Source of the DNA: Sphingobacterium bambusae
GTDB lineage: Bacteria; Bacteroidota; Bacteroidia; Sphingobacteriales; Sphingobacteriaceae
Assembly: GCF_033955345.1 (NCBI RefSeq)
Contig: NZ_CP138332.1
Span: 434,001-498,000, forward strand
DNA length: 64,000 nt
Direction: 5' to 3'
The stretch's first letter is position 1, and every line of letters begins with the position of its first letter. Both the position numbers and the translations under genes were made by a program. Shown here in pieces: positions 9,020 to 17,530 of the stretch. A model generated the notes under the pieces. The model was not told where the DNA came from, ran no database searches, and saw nothing but the letters and a program-made list of their open reading frames with translations.

Positions 9020-9054
9020 ATCATTGTAGCAGCAAAAAATCATTGAAGTAGCAA
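9020..9054 (+). repeat. Tandem direct repeat upstream of susC, candidate regulator site
   Basis: Two 16-bp units, ATCATTGTAGCAGCAA (9020-9035) and ATCATTGAAGTAGCAA (9039-9054), match at 14 positions and are spaced 19 bp start to start. They lie about 120 bp before the susC start, in the 276-bp AT-rich gap after the regulator gene. The gap shows no gene and no convincing terminator. Direct repeats here could be the binding site of the SusR-like regulator; that is inference. Confidence 0.5.
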
Positions 9055-9173
9055 TGTGAAGGCAAATAATTTCTTCGCTAAACGAATACATCACATCTTT
9101 GTTTTAATTATAAACACTGTGTTACGATAACCAGTTATTGTTGCATACAAACAAACTAAAACAAACTAGCTCT

Positions 9174-12100
9174 ATGAGGAAGTTATTTACACTTTTCTTA
9201 TGTTTAACCGCTATCCTATCAAGTGGATATGCACAGGTTAAAACCGTCACCGGTACGGTCAAAGACAGCGGATCGCTGTTCGTACTGCCGGGCGTGACGG
9301 TATCTGCAAGCAGTGGGCAAAACACCCAAACTGATGCAGCAGGACGCTTCACAATTGAAGCATCTGCCTCCGATTCGCTTACCTTCCGGTTTATCGGCTA
9401 TGCGGCGCAATCAGCTCGGGTAGGTAGCCAGACAAACCTAGACGTCTTTCTAATTAGCAATGACCAAGCGCTGGATGAGGTAGTCGTAATTGGTTATGGT
9501 ACGGCACGGAAACGAGATCTAACTGGATCAATAACAAGCATTAAAGGAGACGAAATTGCAGACAAACCCAACTCAAATCCATTAGCATCTTTACAAGGAA
9601 AGGTAGCAGGTATGCAAATCGTCAATTCGGGTCGTCCCGGAGCGGAGCCTGATATTCGCATTCGCGGAACGAATTCAATCAATGGTGCAAAACCGCTATA
9701 CGTAATTGATGGAATCTTGAATGACAACATGAATTTTGTAAATCCTGCGGATATCGAATCCATGGAAATATTAAAAGATCCCTCGTCTTTAGCAATATTT
9801 GGTGTAAGAGGAGCAAATGGCGTTATTGTCGTAACCACAAAGTCAGCAAAAGCCGGTCAGATAAATTTCAATTTTAATACTTCTGTAGGTTTTAAAAGTG
9901 TACAGGATAGAATGAACCTTACCGACGCATCAACTTTTAAATCTCTTTATAGCGAGCAGTTAGCAAATGAAGGAAACCCAGCTTATAACTACGATAACTG
10001 GGGGGCAAATACCGATTGGCAGGATGAAATCTTCCAAAATGGTATGGTGAACTTTAACAACCTATCGGTAAGTGCTGCCAATGAAAAAAACAAATTCTAT
10101 CTAGGACTGGGCTACATGCTCGATGAAGGAGTAGTTAAGAATGAGAAACTTGACAAAATAAGTTTATCACTAAATGATCAACTAAACATAACAGACAATT
10201 TTCGAGTAGGGGTAAATCTCACAGGATACAGATCGAATATTCCTCGTGATAATGGTTTTTACGATCCTATTATTGCTAGTGCCGTACGTGCAGCACCTAT
10301 TGCCCCAGCTTATAATATGGAATATGGCTTATATAATACCCTTCCCGACTTCCAACGTGCACAAATCAGAAACCCACTGGTCAGTGTCATGGACCTCAGT
10401 GATAATGCCATTCAGCAAGAGTATAGAACGACTGGGAGCCTTTACGGAGAAATCGATTTCTTGAAAAATTTCACTTTTAAAGCGAATATACTTTACGATT
10501 ACGGTTTCAATAAGGGCAGAACCTACTCACCATTAATAAACGTATACAACCCAGAGATTGAAGGTGATGACAAAACAGATCGTCTGACGCAGATTACCGC
10601 TGTTGACCAATATCAAAACACGTATGCCAAAGTTCAAACGGATTGGCTATTGACTTATAAGAATACATTTGGAAATCATAATTTAACGGCAACTGCTGGG
10701 TGGACTTCCTATTATAGAGGTTATGAATTTGCTACATCAAATGGTACACAAGGAACTGGTGATCCTATTCCGGATGATCCACGTTTTTGGTATGTCAACA
10801 TGACTGCGCAACCGACAAGAAGAGGAACCGGCGGAGCAGAAGAATTTACAACGTTATCGTTTTTAGGAAGAGCAATTTACAACTACAAAGAAAAGTATCT
10901 TCTGAATGCTTCATTTAGAAGAGACGGCACCTCCGCCTTTCAGCGATTTGGAAGAGGGTGGAATAATTTTGCGACAATTGGAGCTGGTTGGGTAGTCACA
11001 AATGAAGAGTTCATGAAAAGCCAAACAGCCATCAACAACCTAAAAATCAAAGGATCTTGGGGACAGCTGGGTATTCAAAACACAGGATCAGACCTTTACC
11101 CACTTTATCCAGTTTTAGAATCTGATAACTCAGCAGTCTTCGGGGATAATATTATACCCGCTTATGCTCCACAGTATATTGTTGATAGAAATTTGAGCTG
11201 GGAAAAAGTAAATGCTTGGGAAGCAGGATTTGAGATGTCAACATTTAACAACAAGCTGAGTATCGAGGCAGTCTACTACAGTAAAAATACCCATGATATT
11301 ATCGTACAACGGCCAGGTCTATTAGGTAGTAAACCGGGGCTAACAAATGCAGGACAAATTAAAAATGCTGGTATTGAGTTTTCTACAACTTGGCGTCAGC
11401 CTATCAATGAAAATTTGTCGTACACGATTTCTGGAAACTTAACCACAATCAAGAATAACGTCGTTTCATTAGTGGATGAAGGCTACGAATTGACCGACGG
11501 TATCTCTCGTACTACTTTAGGAAACCCAATTGGATATTTCTATGGTTATGTTTCTGACGGTATATACCAAACGAACGAAGATATTAGAATTAGTCCTACG
11601 AACACGCTAAATGAAGTATTCCCAGGTGATATCAAATATAGAGATATAAACGGTGATGGTAAGATTGACCAAAATGATCGTACGTTAATTGGCAATCCCA
11701 CCCCAGACTTTACTTACGGCATAAGTCTAGGTTTAAATTACAAGGGGTTAGATTTCAGCGCTGATTTCATGGGCGTTTACGGAAACGAAATTTTTAGGGA
11801 TTGGAATCGTGGAGCGTTTGCACAGTTTAATTATCAAACTGAACGACTGGGCAGATGGAACGGTGTGGGCACCTCCAATTGGGAACCCATTTTGCATAGC
11901 GGAAGAGCAAATAACCGACTTGTATCTGATTATTGGATAGAAGATGGTAGCTTTTTTAGATTAAGAAATGTCCAAGTTGGTTATAGATTCAACACGGAAA
12001 TGCTCAATCAAATAAAGATCAAGTCTTTGAGAGTATACCTAAATGCACAAAATCTGTTTACTGCAACCAATAGCACAGGATATACTCCTGAAATTGGTGG

Positions 12101-12182
12101 ATCAGCAACATCGTTTGGGGTAGACAAGGGCACTTATCCCCTGCCAGCAGTGTACACCTTTGGTGTTAATCTAAACTTTTAA
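9174..12182 (+). CDS. SusC-family TonB-dependent receptor of the beta-1,2-glucan PUL
   Basis: This outer-membrane receptor of about 1002 residues imports oligosaccharides with its SusD partner, energised by TonB. A signal peptide (MRKLFTLFLCLTAILSSGYA) is followed by a carboxypeptidase-regulatory-like Ig domain (about 24-95) and the SusC linker DEVVVIGYGTARKRDLTGSI. The plug carries the RIRGTNSINGAKPLYVIDG motif, and a long beta-barrel ends in GVNLNF. The ATG at 9174 is chosen because it opens the signal peptide; an upstream TTG adds 12 unlikely residues. Base composition changes abruptly near 9490: the N-terminal domain is GC-rich, and the plug and barrel are AT-rich with many AGA codons. 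That suggests replacement of the substrate-specific part by recombination. susD follows after 17 bp. Confidence 0.96.
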   Translation: MRKLFTLFLCLTAILSSGYAQVKTVTGTVKDSGSLFVLPGVTVSASSGQNTQTDAAGRFTIEASASDSLTFRFIGYAAQSARVGSQTNLDVFLISNDQALDEVVVIGYGTARKRDLTGSITSIKGDEIADKPNSNPLASLQGKVAGMQIVNSGRPGAEPDIRIRGTNSINGAKPLYVIDGILNDNMNFVNPADIESMEILKDPSSLAIFGVRGANGVIVVTTKSAKAGQINFNFNTSVGFKSVQDRMNLTDASTFKSLYSEQLANEGNPAYNYDNWGANTDWQDEIFQNGMVNFNNLSVSAANEKNKFYLGLGYMLDEGVVKNEKLDKISLSLNDQLNITDNFRVGVNLTGYRSNIPRDNGFYDPIIASAVRAAPIAPAYNMEYGLYNTLPDFQRAQIRNPLVSVMDLSDNAIQQEYRTTGSLYGEIDFLKNFTFKANILYDYGFNKGRTYSPLINVYNPEIEGDDKTDRLTQITAVDQYQNTYAKVQTDWLLTYKNTFGNHNLTATAGWTSYYRGYEFATSNGTQGTGDPIPDDPRFWYVNMTAQPTRRGTGGAEEFTTLSFLGRAIYNYKEKYLLNASFRRDGTSAFQRFGRGWNNFATIGAGWVVTNEEFMKSQTAINNLKIKGSWGQLGIQNTGSDLYPLYPVLESDNSAVFGDNIIPAYAPQYIVDRNLSWEKVNAWEAGFEMSTFNNKLSIEAVYYSKNTHDIIVQRPGLLGSKPGLTNAGQIKNAGIEFSTTWRQPINENLSYTISGNLTTIKNNVVSLVDEGYELTDGISRTTLGNPIGYFYGYVSDGIYQTNEDIRISPTNTLNEVFPGDIKYRDINGDGKIDQNDRTLIGNPTPDFTYGISLGLNYKGLDFSADFMGVYGNEIFRDWNRGAFAQFNYQTERLGRWNGVGTSNWEPILHSGRANNRLVSDYWIEDGSFFRLRNVQVGYRFNTEMLNQIKIKSLRVYLNAQNLFTATNSTGYTPEIGGSATSFGVDKGTYPLPAVYTFGVNLNF

Positions 12183-12199
12183 AACTAGCAACTACGAAA

Positions 12200-13684
12200 A
12201 TGAAAAATTTCTCAAAAATATTATTAATCGGACTTCTGACAAGTAGCATGTTGTCTGGTTGCAAAAAAGACTTCTTGGAAAGGCTTCCACAGGGGCGTTT
12301 AACCGAAGATGATTTGACATCAGGCGCCTTAGAATCGAAGGTGTTTGCTATATACTCCGGTTTACGTAGCGAGGCCTTAAGCGGATTACCTTACTTAGCT
12401 GTTCATAATATTAGAGCTGATGATGCCGACAAAGGAAGTGCTCCCTCTGATGGAGTGGACGCGGAAAATATCTTCGACAATTTCCAATATAACACTAATT
12501 TTTGGTTAATAAACACCTATTGGTCTGGACATTACACCTTTATTAATCTAGCCAATATTGTAATCGATGAAGGTGCGGCGATCGAGTCTCCAAACGAAGC
12601 AACTTTAATCAACATTGGAGAAGCGAAGTTTTTCAGAGCATTCGCCTATTTTAACCTTGTTCGTGCGTTCGGAGAGGTTCCGCTTATCGATCACGCAATT
12701 GTAAACGCTTCGGATGCTATCAAGCCAAAATCGACGATAGCTGAAATATACAATCTTATAGATCAAGACCTTCAAGATGCTACTGCAGCACTTCCATCTG
12801 AGAAGGATTGGGGAGGACGTTTCCCAGGAAGAATCGCCAAAGGAGCGGCTTTCGCATTACAGGCAAAAACCTTTGCCGCTAGGAAGAATTGGTCTGCAAT
12901 GCTTACCGCGTCTGAAAACGTTATGAGCTTAAATCAATATGATCTAAGCTTACCCTTCGATCAAATTTTCAGAGAAAGTAATGAAAATGGAAAAGAATCT
13001 GTATTCGAAATTCAAGCCTTCTATGACCAAAGCACAACTAATCTAGGCATAACGTATGCCAGCAGGCAAGGTGTACGTGGTTCGGGTGAATGGAACCTCG
13101 GATGGGGATGGAACGTGCCAAACGAAGTGCTTGCAACAGCCTTTGAAGTTGGAGACCCACGCAAAGACGCTACCCTACTCTATACAGGCCGTACTAATAC
13201 ACCTTACAATGAAGTTGTTCCTAGTGGACTACCACGCCCATACTGGAACAAGAAAGCATATACTAATCCAGCTATCCGAAATTCAGCCGGTGATCGTCAA
13301 GGCGGATGGTTTAACTTTCGGGTAATTAGGTATTCTGACGTCGTTTTAATGGCAGCTGAGGCAGCTAATGAGACGGGCCAAGCCGAAAAGGCAGTTGGTT
13401 ATCTTGAGCAAGTGAGGAGTCGTGCAAGAGGTGCCGCAGACGTGTTGCCGAAAGTTGAGTCGACCAATCAATCAACTTTAAGGACTGCGATAAGACATGA
13501 AAGGCAAGTTGAACTAGGAATGGAAAACGAGCGTTTTTTTGATCTAATCAGATGGGAAATTGATGTCGAGACGTTGCATAATGTCGGAAAAACCGGCTAT
13601 CAACTACGTCATCGTTATCTTCCAATACCACAAACTGAAATCGACAAATCTGGAGGTGTATTAGTCCAAAACCCAAACTACTAA
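12200..13684 (+). CDS. SusD/RagB-family glycan-binding lipoprotein
   Basis: This 494-residue surface lipoprotein forms the lid over its SusC partner and captures glycan. The lipobox LSGC places the lipidated Cys at residue 21. The protein shows the SusD layout: an N-terminal KKDFLERLPQGRLTEDDL segment, TPR-like helices (NIGEAKFFRAFAYFNLVRAFGEVPL), and the C-terminal RHERQVELGMENERFFDLIRW and RHRYLPIPQTEID motifs. It sits between susC and the LamG lipoprotein gene in a tight operon (17 bp and 4 bp gaps). It shares the AT-rich composition of the susC barrel region, so the two probably moved together. Confidence 0.95.
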   Translation: MKNFSKILLIGLLTSSMLSGCKKDFLERLPQGRLTEDDLTSGALESKVFAIYSGLRSEALSGLPYLAVHNIRADDADKGSAPSDGVDAENIFDNFQYNTNFWLINTYWSGHYTFINLANIVIDEGAAIESPNEATLINIGEAKFFRAFAYFNLVRAFGEVPLIDHAIVNASDAIKPKSTIAEIYNLIDQDLQDATAALPSEKDWGGRFPGRIAKGAAFALQAKTFAARKNWSAMLTASENVMSLNQYDLSLPFDQIFRESNENGKESVFEIQAFYDQSTTNLGITYASRQGVRGSGEWNLGWGWNVPNEVLATAFEVGDPRKDATLLYTGRTNTPYNEVVPSGLPRPYWNKKAYTNPAIRNSAGDRQGGWFNFRVIRYSDVVLMAAEAANETGQAEKAVGYLEQVRSRARGAADVLPKVESTNQSTLRTAIRHERQVELGMENERFFDLIRWEIDVETLHNVGKTGYQLRHRYLPIPQTEIDKSGGVLVQNPNY

Positions 13685-13688
13685 CAAC

Positions 13689-14516
13689 ATGAATTTACAA
13701 TATATATCAAAATTAATTTGTGGCCTACTAATAGGGATCACATTTGCTAGTTGTCAAAAAATGGACCGCCCTGCGATGAACATTATTCCAGATGATACCG
13801 CACGTATTAATGGTCCTTTACAGCTTTATCTTCCGTTCGAAGATGATCTTACGGACAGCGCACAATACAACAAAGCTTCTGAAGCTGGAACTTTTTCTTT
13901 CATCGAAGGGCCAAAAGGCAAAGCTTTTAAAGGAACCGCAAATTCCTACTTACAGTATCCACTCCCACAGCGCCTAGCAGACGCTGGAAGTTTTACAATT
14001 AGCTTTTGGATGAATACAGCGAAGCATACTGGTGGAGCACAAGGTATTTTCGTACTCCCAAACACGGGTGATTTTTGGGGAAATGTTTTTGCGATAGTCG
14101 AAGGCAATGACTCTCCTACAGACAATTCCATGTTACTGAAATTTACCTTCATGGGAAACTGGATAGAATTTAATGGCAACAATGGTTTATCCCGTTTGCC
14201 AGACATGTACGGAAAATGGAAGCATTTAACATTTACATACGATGGTACAACATCCGTTTTTGCAGCGTATCTAGACGGCGTAAAGCTTGATCTTCCACAA
14301 AATGTAAGCAATAGAACCAAAAACAACGCCCCTCTTGGAGCATTAAAATTTGCCAACCCTTCGAGATTTGTAATAGGAGGTTTTCAACAACACATAGGCA
14401 TCAGTGGAGCTAGAGATAGCTGGATGCTCTCCTACACGGGAGCGTTAGATCAATTCAGAGTTTTCACAAGAGCCTTAAGCCCTCAAGAAGTCAACAATTT
14501 ATACACCGGTAGATAG
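13689..14516 (+). CDS. LamG/concanavalin-like lipoprotein, candidate surface glycan-binding protein
   Basis: The 275-residue product has a lipoprotein signal with lipobox FASC (Cys22). A single LamG/concanavalin A-like sandwich covers roughly residues 45-270; its marks are LQLYLPFEDDLTDSA, SFTISFWMNT, GKWKHLTFTYDGT and the closing YTGALDQFRVFTRALSPQEVNNLY. No catalytic residues of a known hydrolase are evident. The SusE/F-like position directly after susD, only 4 bp away, suggests an accessory surface binding protein for the same glycan. The next gene starts 5 bp after its stop, so translation is probably coupled. Confidence 0.85.
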   Translation: MNLQYISKLICGLLIGITFASCQKMDRPAMNIIPDDTARINGPLQLYLPFEDDLTDSAQYNKASEAGTFSFIEGPKGKAFKGTANSYLQYPLPQRLADAGSFTISFWMNTAKHTGGAQGIFVLPNTGDFWGNVFAIVEGNDSPTDNSMLLKFTFMGNWIEFNGNNGLSRLPDMYGKWKHLTFTYDGTTSVFAAYLDGVKLDLPQNVSNRTKNNAPLGALKFANPSRFVIGGFQQHIGISGARDSWMLSYTGALDQFRVFTRALSPQEVNNLYTGR

Positions 14517-14521
14517 CAATA

Positions 14522-16147
14522 ATGAAATTATTCTATTCGATATTGACCATTCTGGTTCTCTTTTGCTCTTGCAAAGAGGACCAGGATGATCCCCTAAATG
14601 TTTTTCGATTGGAGTCCGCAAGTCTAGATGGACGCACGTTAACTGAACAAACATCAGTGATTCGATCCAATAGTGTCATCACTTTACGCTTCAACCAAGC
14701 CGTCGAAAAGACAAGCTTTGAAAACGCAGTGCAATTTATAGACCAATCCTCGTCGCTTAAGATGCCCTTACACGTATCTTTACTTGACAATGATCACACT
14801 ATCCAAATTCAACCAACAGCTCTCACATCATTCAGTCAATATAAACTAGTTGTCGATAAAACAGCACAGTCCTTCGATGGTGTCAACATCATTTCTCCGT
14901 TAAACTATACATTCCGAACAGCGTTGGACAGTACAGACAAATTCGAACGAATTTCCACGGACGAGCTGTTGACAAAAGTACAACAACAGACCTTTAAATA
15001 TTTTTGGGATCACGCTCATGCTAGTTACGGCATGATTCGGGAACGTAATAGCTCTGGAGAAACCGTTACAACCGGCGGCACCGGCTTTGGTGTCATGGCT
15101 ATTCTGACAGGCATTGAGCGCAACTTTATTACTCGTGAACAAGGATTGGAACGAACGAAAAAAATAGTATCATTCTTAAAGATGGCCGACAAATATCATG
15201 GAGCATTTGCACATTGGTATAACGGCAGCACGGGCAAAACTCAACCTTTTAGTGAAAAAGACAACGGCGCAGACCTTGTAGAAACCGCTCTTCTCTTTCA
15301 AGGCCTATTGACCGCTCGTACATACTTCAATGACGCAGCGCTAACGGCAGATATCAGCACGTTATACAATGCCGTTGAATGGAGTTTCTTTCAGAATGGA
15401 CAACAAGCCCTATTGTGGCATTGGAGCCCCAACTTTCAATGGGAGATCAACCTTAAAATAAGTGGATGGAACGAGTCGCTCATCGTCTATATACTGGCTG
15501 CTGGATCGCCAACACATGGTATAGACGCTTCTGTGTACGAACAGGGTTGGGCGAACAATGGTAATATGCGGAATGGAAATACTTACCATGGCATCCAATT
15601 ACCACTTGGCCCAGCGGGTGGGGGTCCTCTTTTCTTATCGCAATACAGTTTTCTCGGGCTCAATCCTAACGGATTGCAAGATCAGTATGCATCTTATGAG
15701 CAGCAGGTAAAAAACCATAGTCTAATCAATCGCGCTTACTGTATCGCCAATCCGCAAGGCTTCTCCGGCTACAGTGCAGATTGTTGGGGACTTACCGCAA
15801 GCGATGATATCAACGGCTACCGTGTACACTCTCCTACTGAGGATAATGGCGTCATCACCCCTACCGCAGCGCTTTCCTCCATACCATACAGCACAGCGGA
15901 ATCTTTACAGGCATTGGAGTTCTTCTACTATAAATTGGGCGATAAAATATGGGGTGAATATGGCTTCAAAGATGCCTTCTCCCTGCATGAACCTTGGTTT
16001 GCAGACTCTTACCTCGCTATCGATCAAGGCCCCATCATTATCGGAATAGAAAACCATCGCTCGGGCCTATTATGGAAAAATTTTATGCAAACACCTGAAA
16101 TTAAAAGCGCATTACAAAAATTAAAATTTACATCACCTAATCTTTAA
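14522..16147 (+). CDS. GH144-family lipoprotein with N-terminal Ig-like domain (beta-1,2-glucanase type)
   Basis: This 541-residue protein has a lipoprotein signal (Cys17 in LFCSC). A bacterial Ig-like domain (about 25-135, with the NSVITLRFNQAVE pattern) precedes an (alpha/alpha)-barrel glucoamylase-type domain of the GH144 kind (about 145-538). Landmarks are TFKYFWDHAHASYGMIRER, GTGFGVMAIL, HWYNGSTGK, the acidic DLVET (Glu254), HWSPNFQW and GWNES (Glu318). GH144 contains endo- and sophorose-releasing beta-1,2-glucanases from Bacteroidota. Lipidation and the Ig spacer point to display on the cell surface or in the periplasm, attacking polymer before uptake. Which of the two paralogues is endo-acting cannot be read from sequence. 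It overlaps none of its neighbours; the next GH144 starts 3 bp downstream. Confidence 0.85.
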   Translation: MKLFYSILTILVLFCSCKEDQDDPLNVFRLESASLDGRTLTEQTSVIRSNSVITLRFNQAVEKTSFENAVQFIDQSSSLKMPLHVSLLDNDHTIQIQPTALTSFSQYKLVVDKTAQSFDGVNIISPLNYTFRTALDSTDKFERISTDELLTKVQQQTFKYFWDHAHASYGMIRERNSSGETVTTGGTGFGVMAILTGIERNFITREQGLERTKKIVSFLKMADKYHGAFAHWYNGSTGKTQPFSEKDNGADLVETALLFQGLLTARTYFNDAALTADISTLYNAVEWSFFQNGQQALLWHWSPNFQWEINLKISGWNESLIVYILAAGSPTHGIDASVYEQGWANNGNMRNGNTYHGIQLPLGPAGGGPLFLSQYSFLGLNPNGLQDQYASYEQQVKNHSLINRAYCIANPQGFSGYSADCWGLTASDDINGYRVHSPTEDNGVITPTAALSSIPYSTAESLQALEFFYYKLGDKIWGEYGFKDAFSLHEPWFADSYLAIDQGPIIIGIENHRSGLLWKNFMQTPEIKSALQKLKFTSPNL

Positions 16148-16150
16148 TGT

Positions 16151-17527
16151 ATGAAACTGAAGTATGCAACCTTTACCGCTCTATTGGGCATTATTGCAAT
16201 AAGTTGTCATTCTCCTACAAATAAGCACACAGCTTCCAGTAGCGACTCTGTCGCCCATAACCATGATGTGAGCGAGGACAGCCTACTCACCACCGTCCAA
16301 AAGCAAACCCTTCAATATTTTTGGGAAGGCGCCGAGCCAAATTCTGGATTGGCACGCGAACGCATACATATCGATGGAGAGTATCCGCAAAACGACCAAA
16401 ATGTAATAACCATTGGTGGCAGTGGATTTGGGTTGATGGCCATTTTGGTGGGTATACACAATGAATTCATCAGCAAGGCCGAAGGATTTGCCCACCTGCA
16501 AAAGTCGTTGAACTTCTTGGGCAAGATCGACCGATTTCAGGGTGCCTGGTCGCACTGGTACTTTGGCGATACCGGCAAGGCAAAAGCCTTCAGCGCGAAT
16601 GATGATGGCGGCGATATCGTCGAAACAGCCTTTATGGCGGAAGCACTAATTTGCATTCGCGAGTTTTACAAAAATGGATCGCCAGAGGAGCAGAAGCTAG
16701 CAGCTCAGGCCGACGAACTATGGAAAGGCATTAACTGGGATTTCTACCGTAACGGCAAAGACCTGCTGTATTGGCATTGGAGCCCGAAACATGGCTGGGG
16801 CATGAACCATGCCATCCAAGGCTTTGACGAGTGTATGATCGCCTACATCATGGCCGCATCTTCCCCTACCCATCCCATCCCGGCATCCACCTACCATAAA
16901 GGCTGGGCGCGCGATGGCGCAATAAAAACCTATATCAAAAAGTACGATATACCGACACTGGTCAAACACAACGCTAAAGAGGGTGAAGTGGGACCACTAT
17001 TTTGGGCGCACTACTCCTTTTTGGGACTCAACCCTATCGGGTTAAAAGACCAATATGCCAACTACGAGGATGTCGTCACCAACCATACGAAAATCAACAT
17101 TGCCTACGCCAACGAAAATCCCAAGAAATTCAAAGGCTATGGCGCCGACAAAGGCTGGGGCTGGACAGCAAGCTATTCAACAAACGGCTACAATGCGCAT
17201 CACCCCGACAATGACCCTACGGGCGTGATTTCACCTACAGCAGCCTTATCTTCTATGCCCTATACGCCTAAGGAAAGTTTAAGCTTTATGCACTACTTAA
17301 AAGACAGCATTGGCGATAAAGTTTGGGGAAAATACGGGTTTTACGACGCCTACAGCGAAACAGAAAATTGGTATCCACAACGTTATTTGGCGATCGACCA
17401 AGGACCTATTGTCGTCATGATACAAAATTACAAAGATGGCTTCATCTGGAACCTGTTTATGCAGGCGCCCGATATGCAGGCCGGCTTAAAGAAATTGGGA
17501 TTCCAAAGTCCTAAACTAAACAACTAA
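16151..17527 (+). CDS. GH144-family lipoprotein (second beta-1,2-glucanase paralogue)
   Basis: The 458-residue product has a lipobox AISC (Cys19) and then a GH144 barrel with no extra N-terminal domain. It is a paralogue of the preceding gene: both share TLQYFWEG, GGSGFGLMAIL, HWYFGDTGKAKAF, DIVET (Glu158), HWSPKHGWG and GFDE (Glu227). They also share GPLFWAHYSFLGLNP-type and SPTAALSSMPYTP motifs and an IDQGPIVVMIQN ending. Divergence between the two is substantial, so they may split endo-cleavage and sophorose release. Codon use is more GC-rich than in the susC-susD part of the operon. It lies 3 bp after the first GH144 and 3 bp before the GH43-like gene. Confidence 0.87.
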   Translation: MKLKYATFTALLGIIAISCHSPTNKHTASSSDSVAHNHDVSEDSLLTTVQKQTLQYFWEGAEPNSGLARERIHIDGEYPQNDQNVITIGGSGFGLMAILVGIHNEFISKAEGFAHLQKSLNFLGKIDRFQGAWSHWYFGDTGKAKAFSANDDGGDIVETAFMAEALICIREFYKNGSPEEQKLAAQADELWKGINWDFYRNGKDLLYWHWSPKHGWGMNHAIQGFDECMIAYIMAASSPTHPIPASTYHKGWARDGAIKTYIKKYDIPTLVKHNAKEGEVGPLFWAHYSFLGLNPIGLKDQYANYEDVVTNHTKINIAYANENPKKFKGYGADKGWGWTASYSTNGYNAHHPDNDPTGVISPTAALSSMPYTPKESLSFMHYLKDSIGDKVWGKYGFYDAYSETENWYPQRYLAIDQGPIVVMIQNYKDGFIWNLFMQAPDMQAGLKKLGFQSPKLNN

Positions 17528-17530
17528 ACA

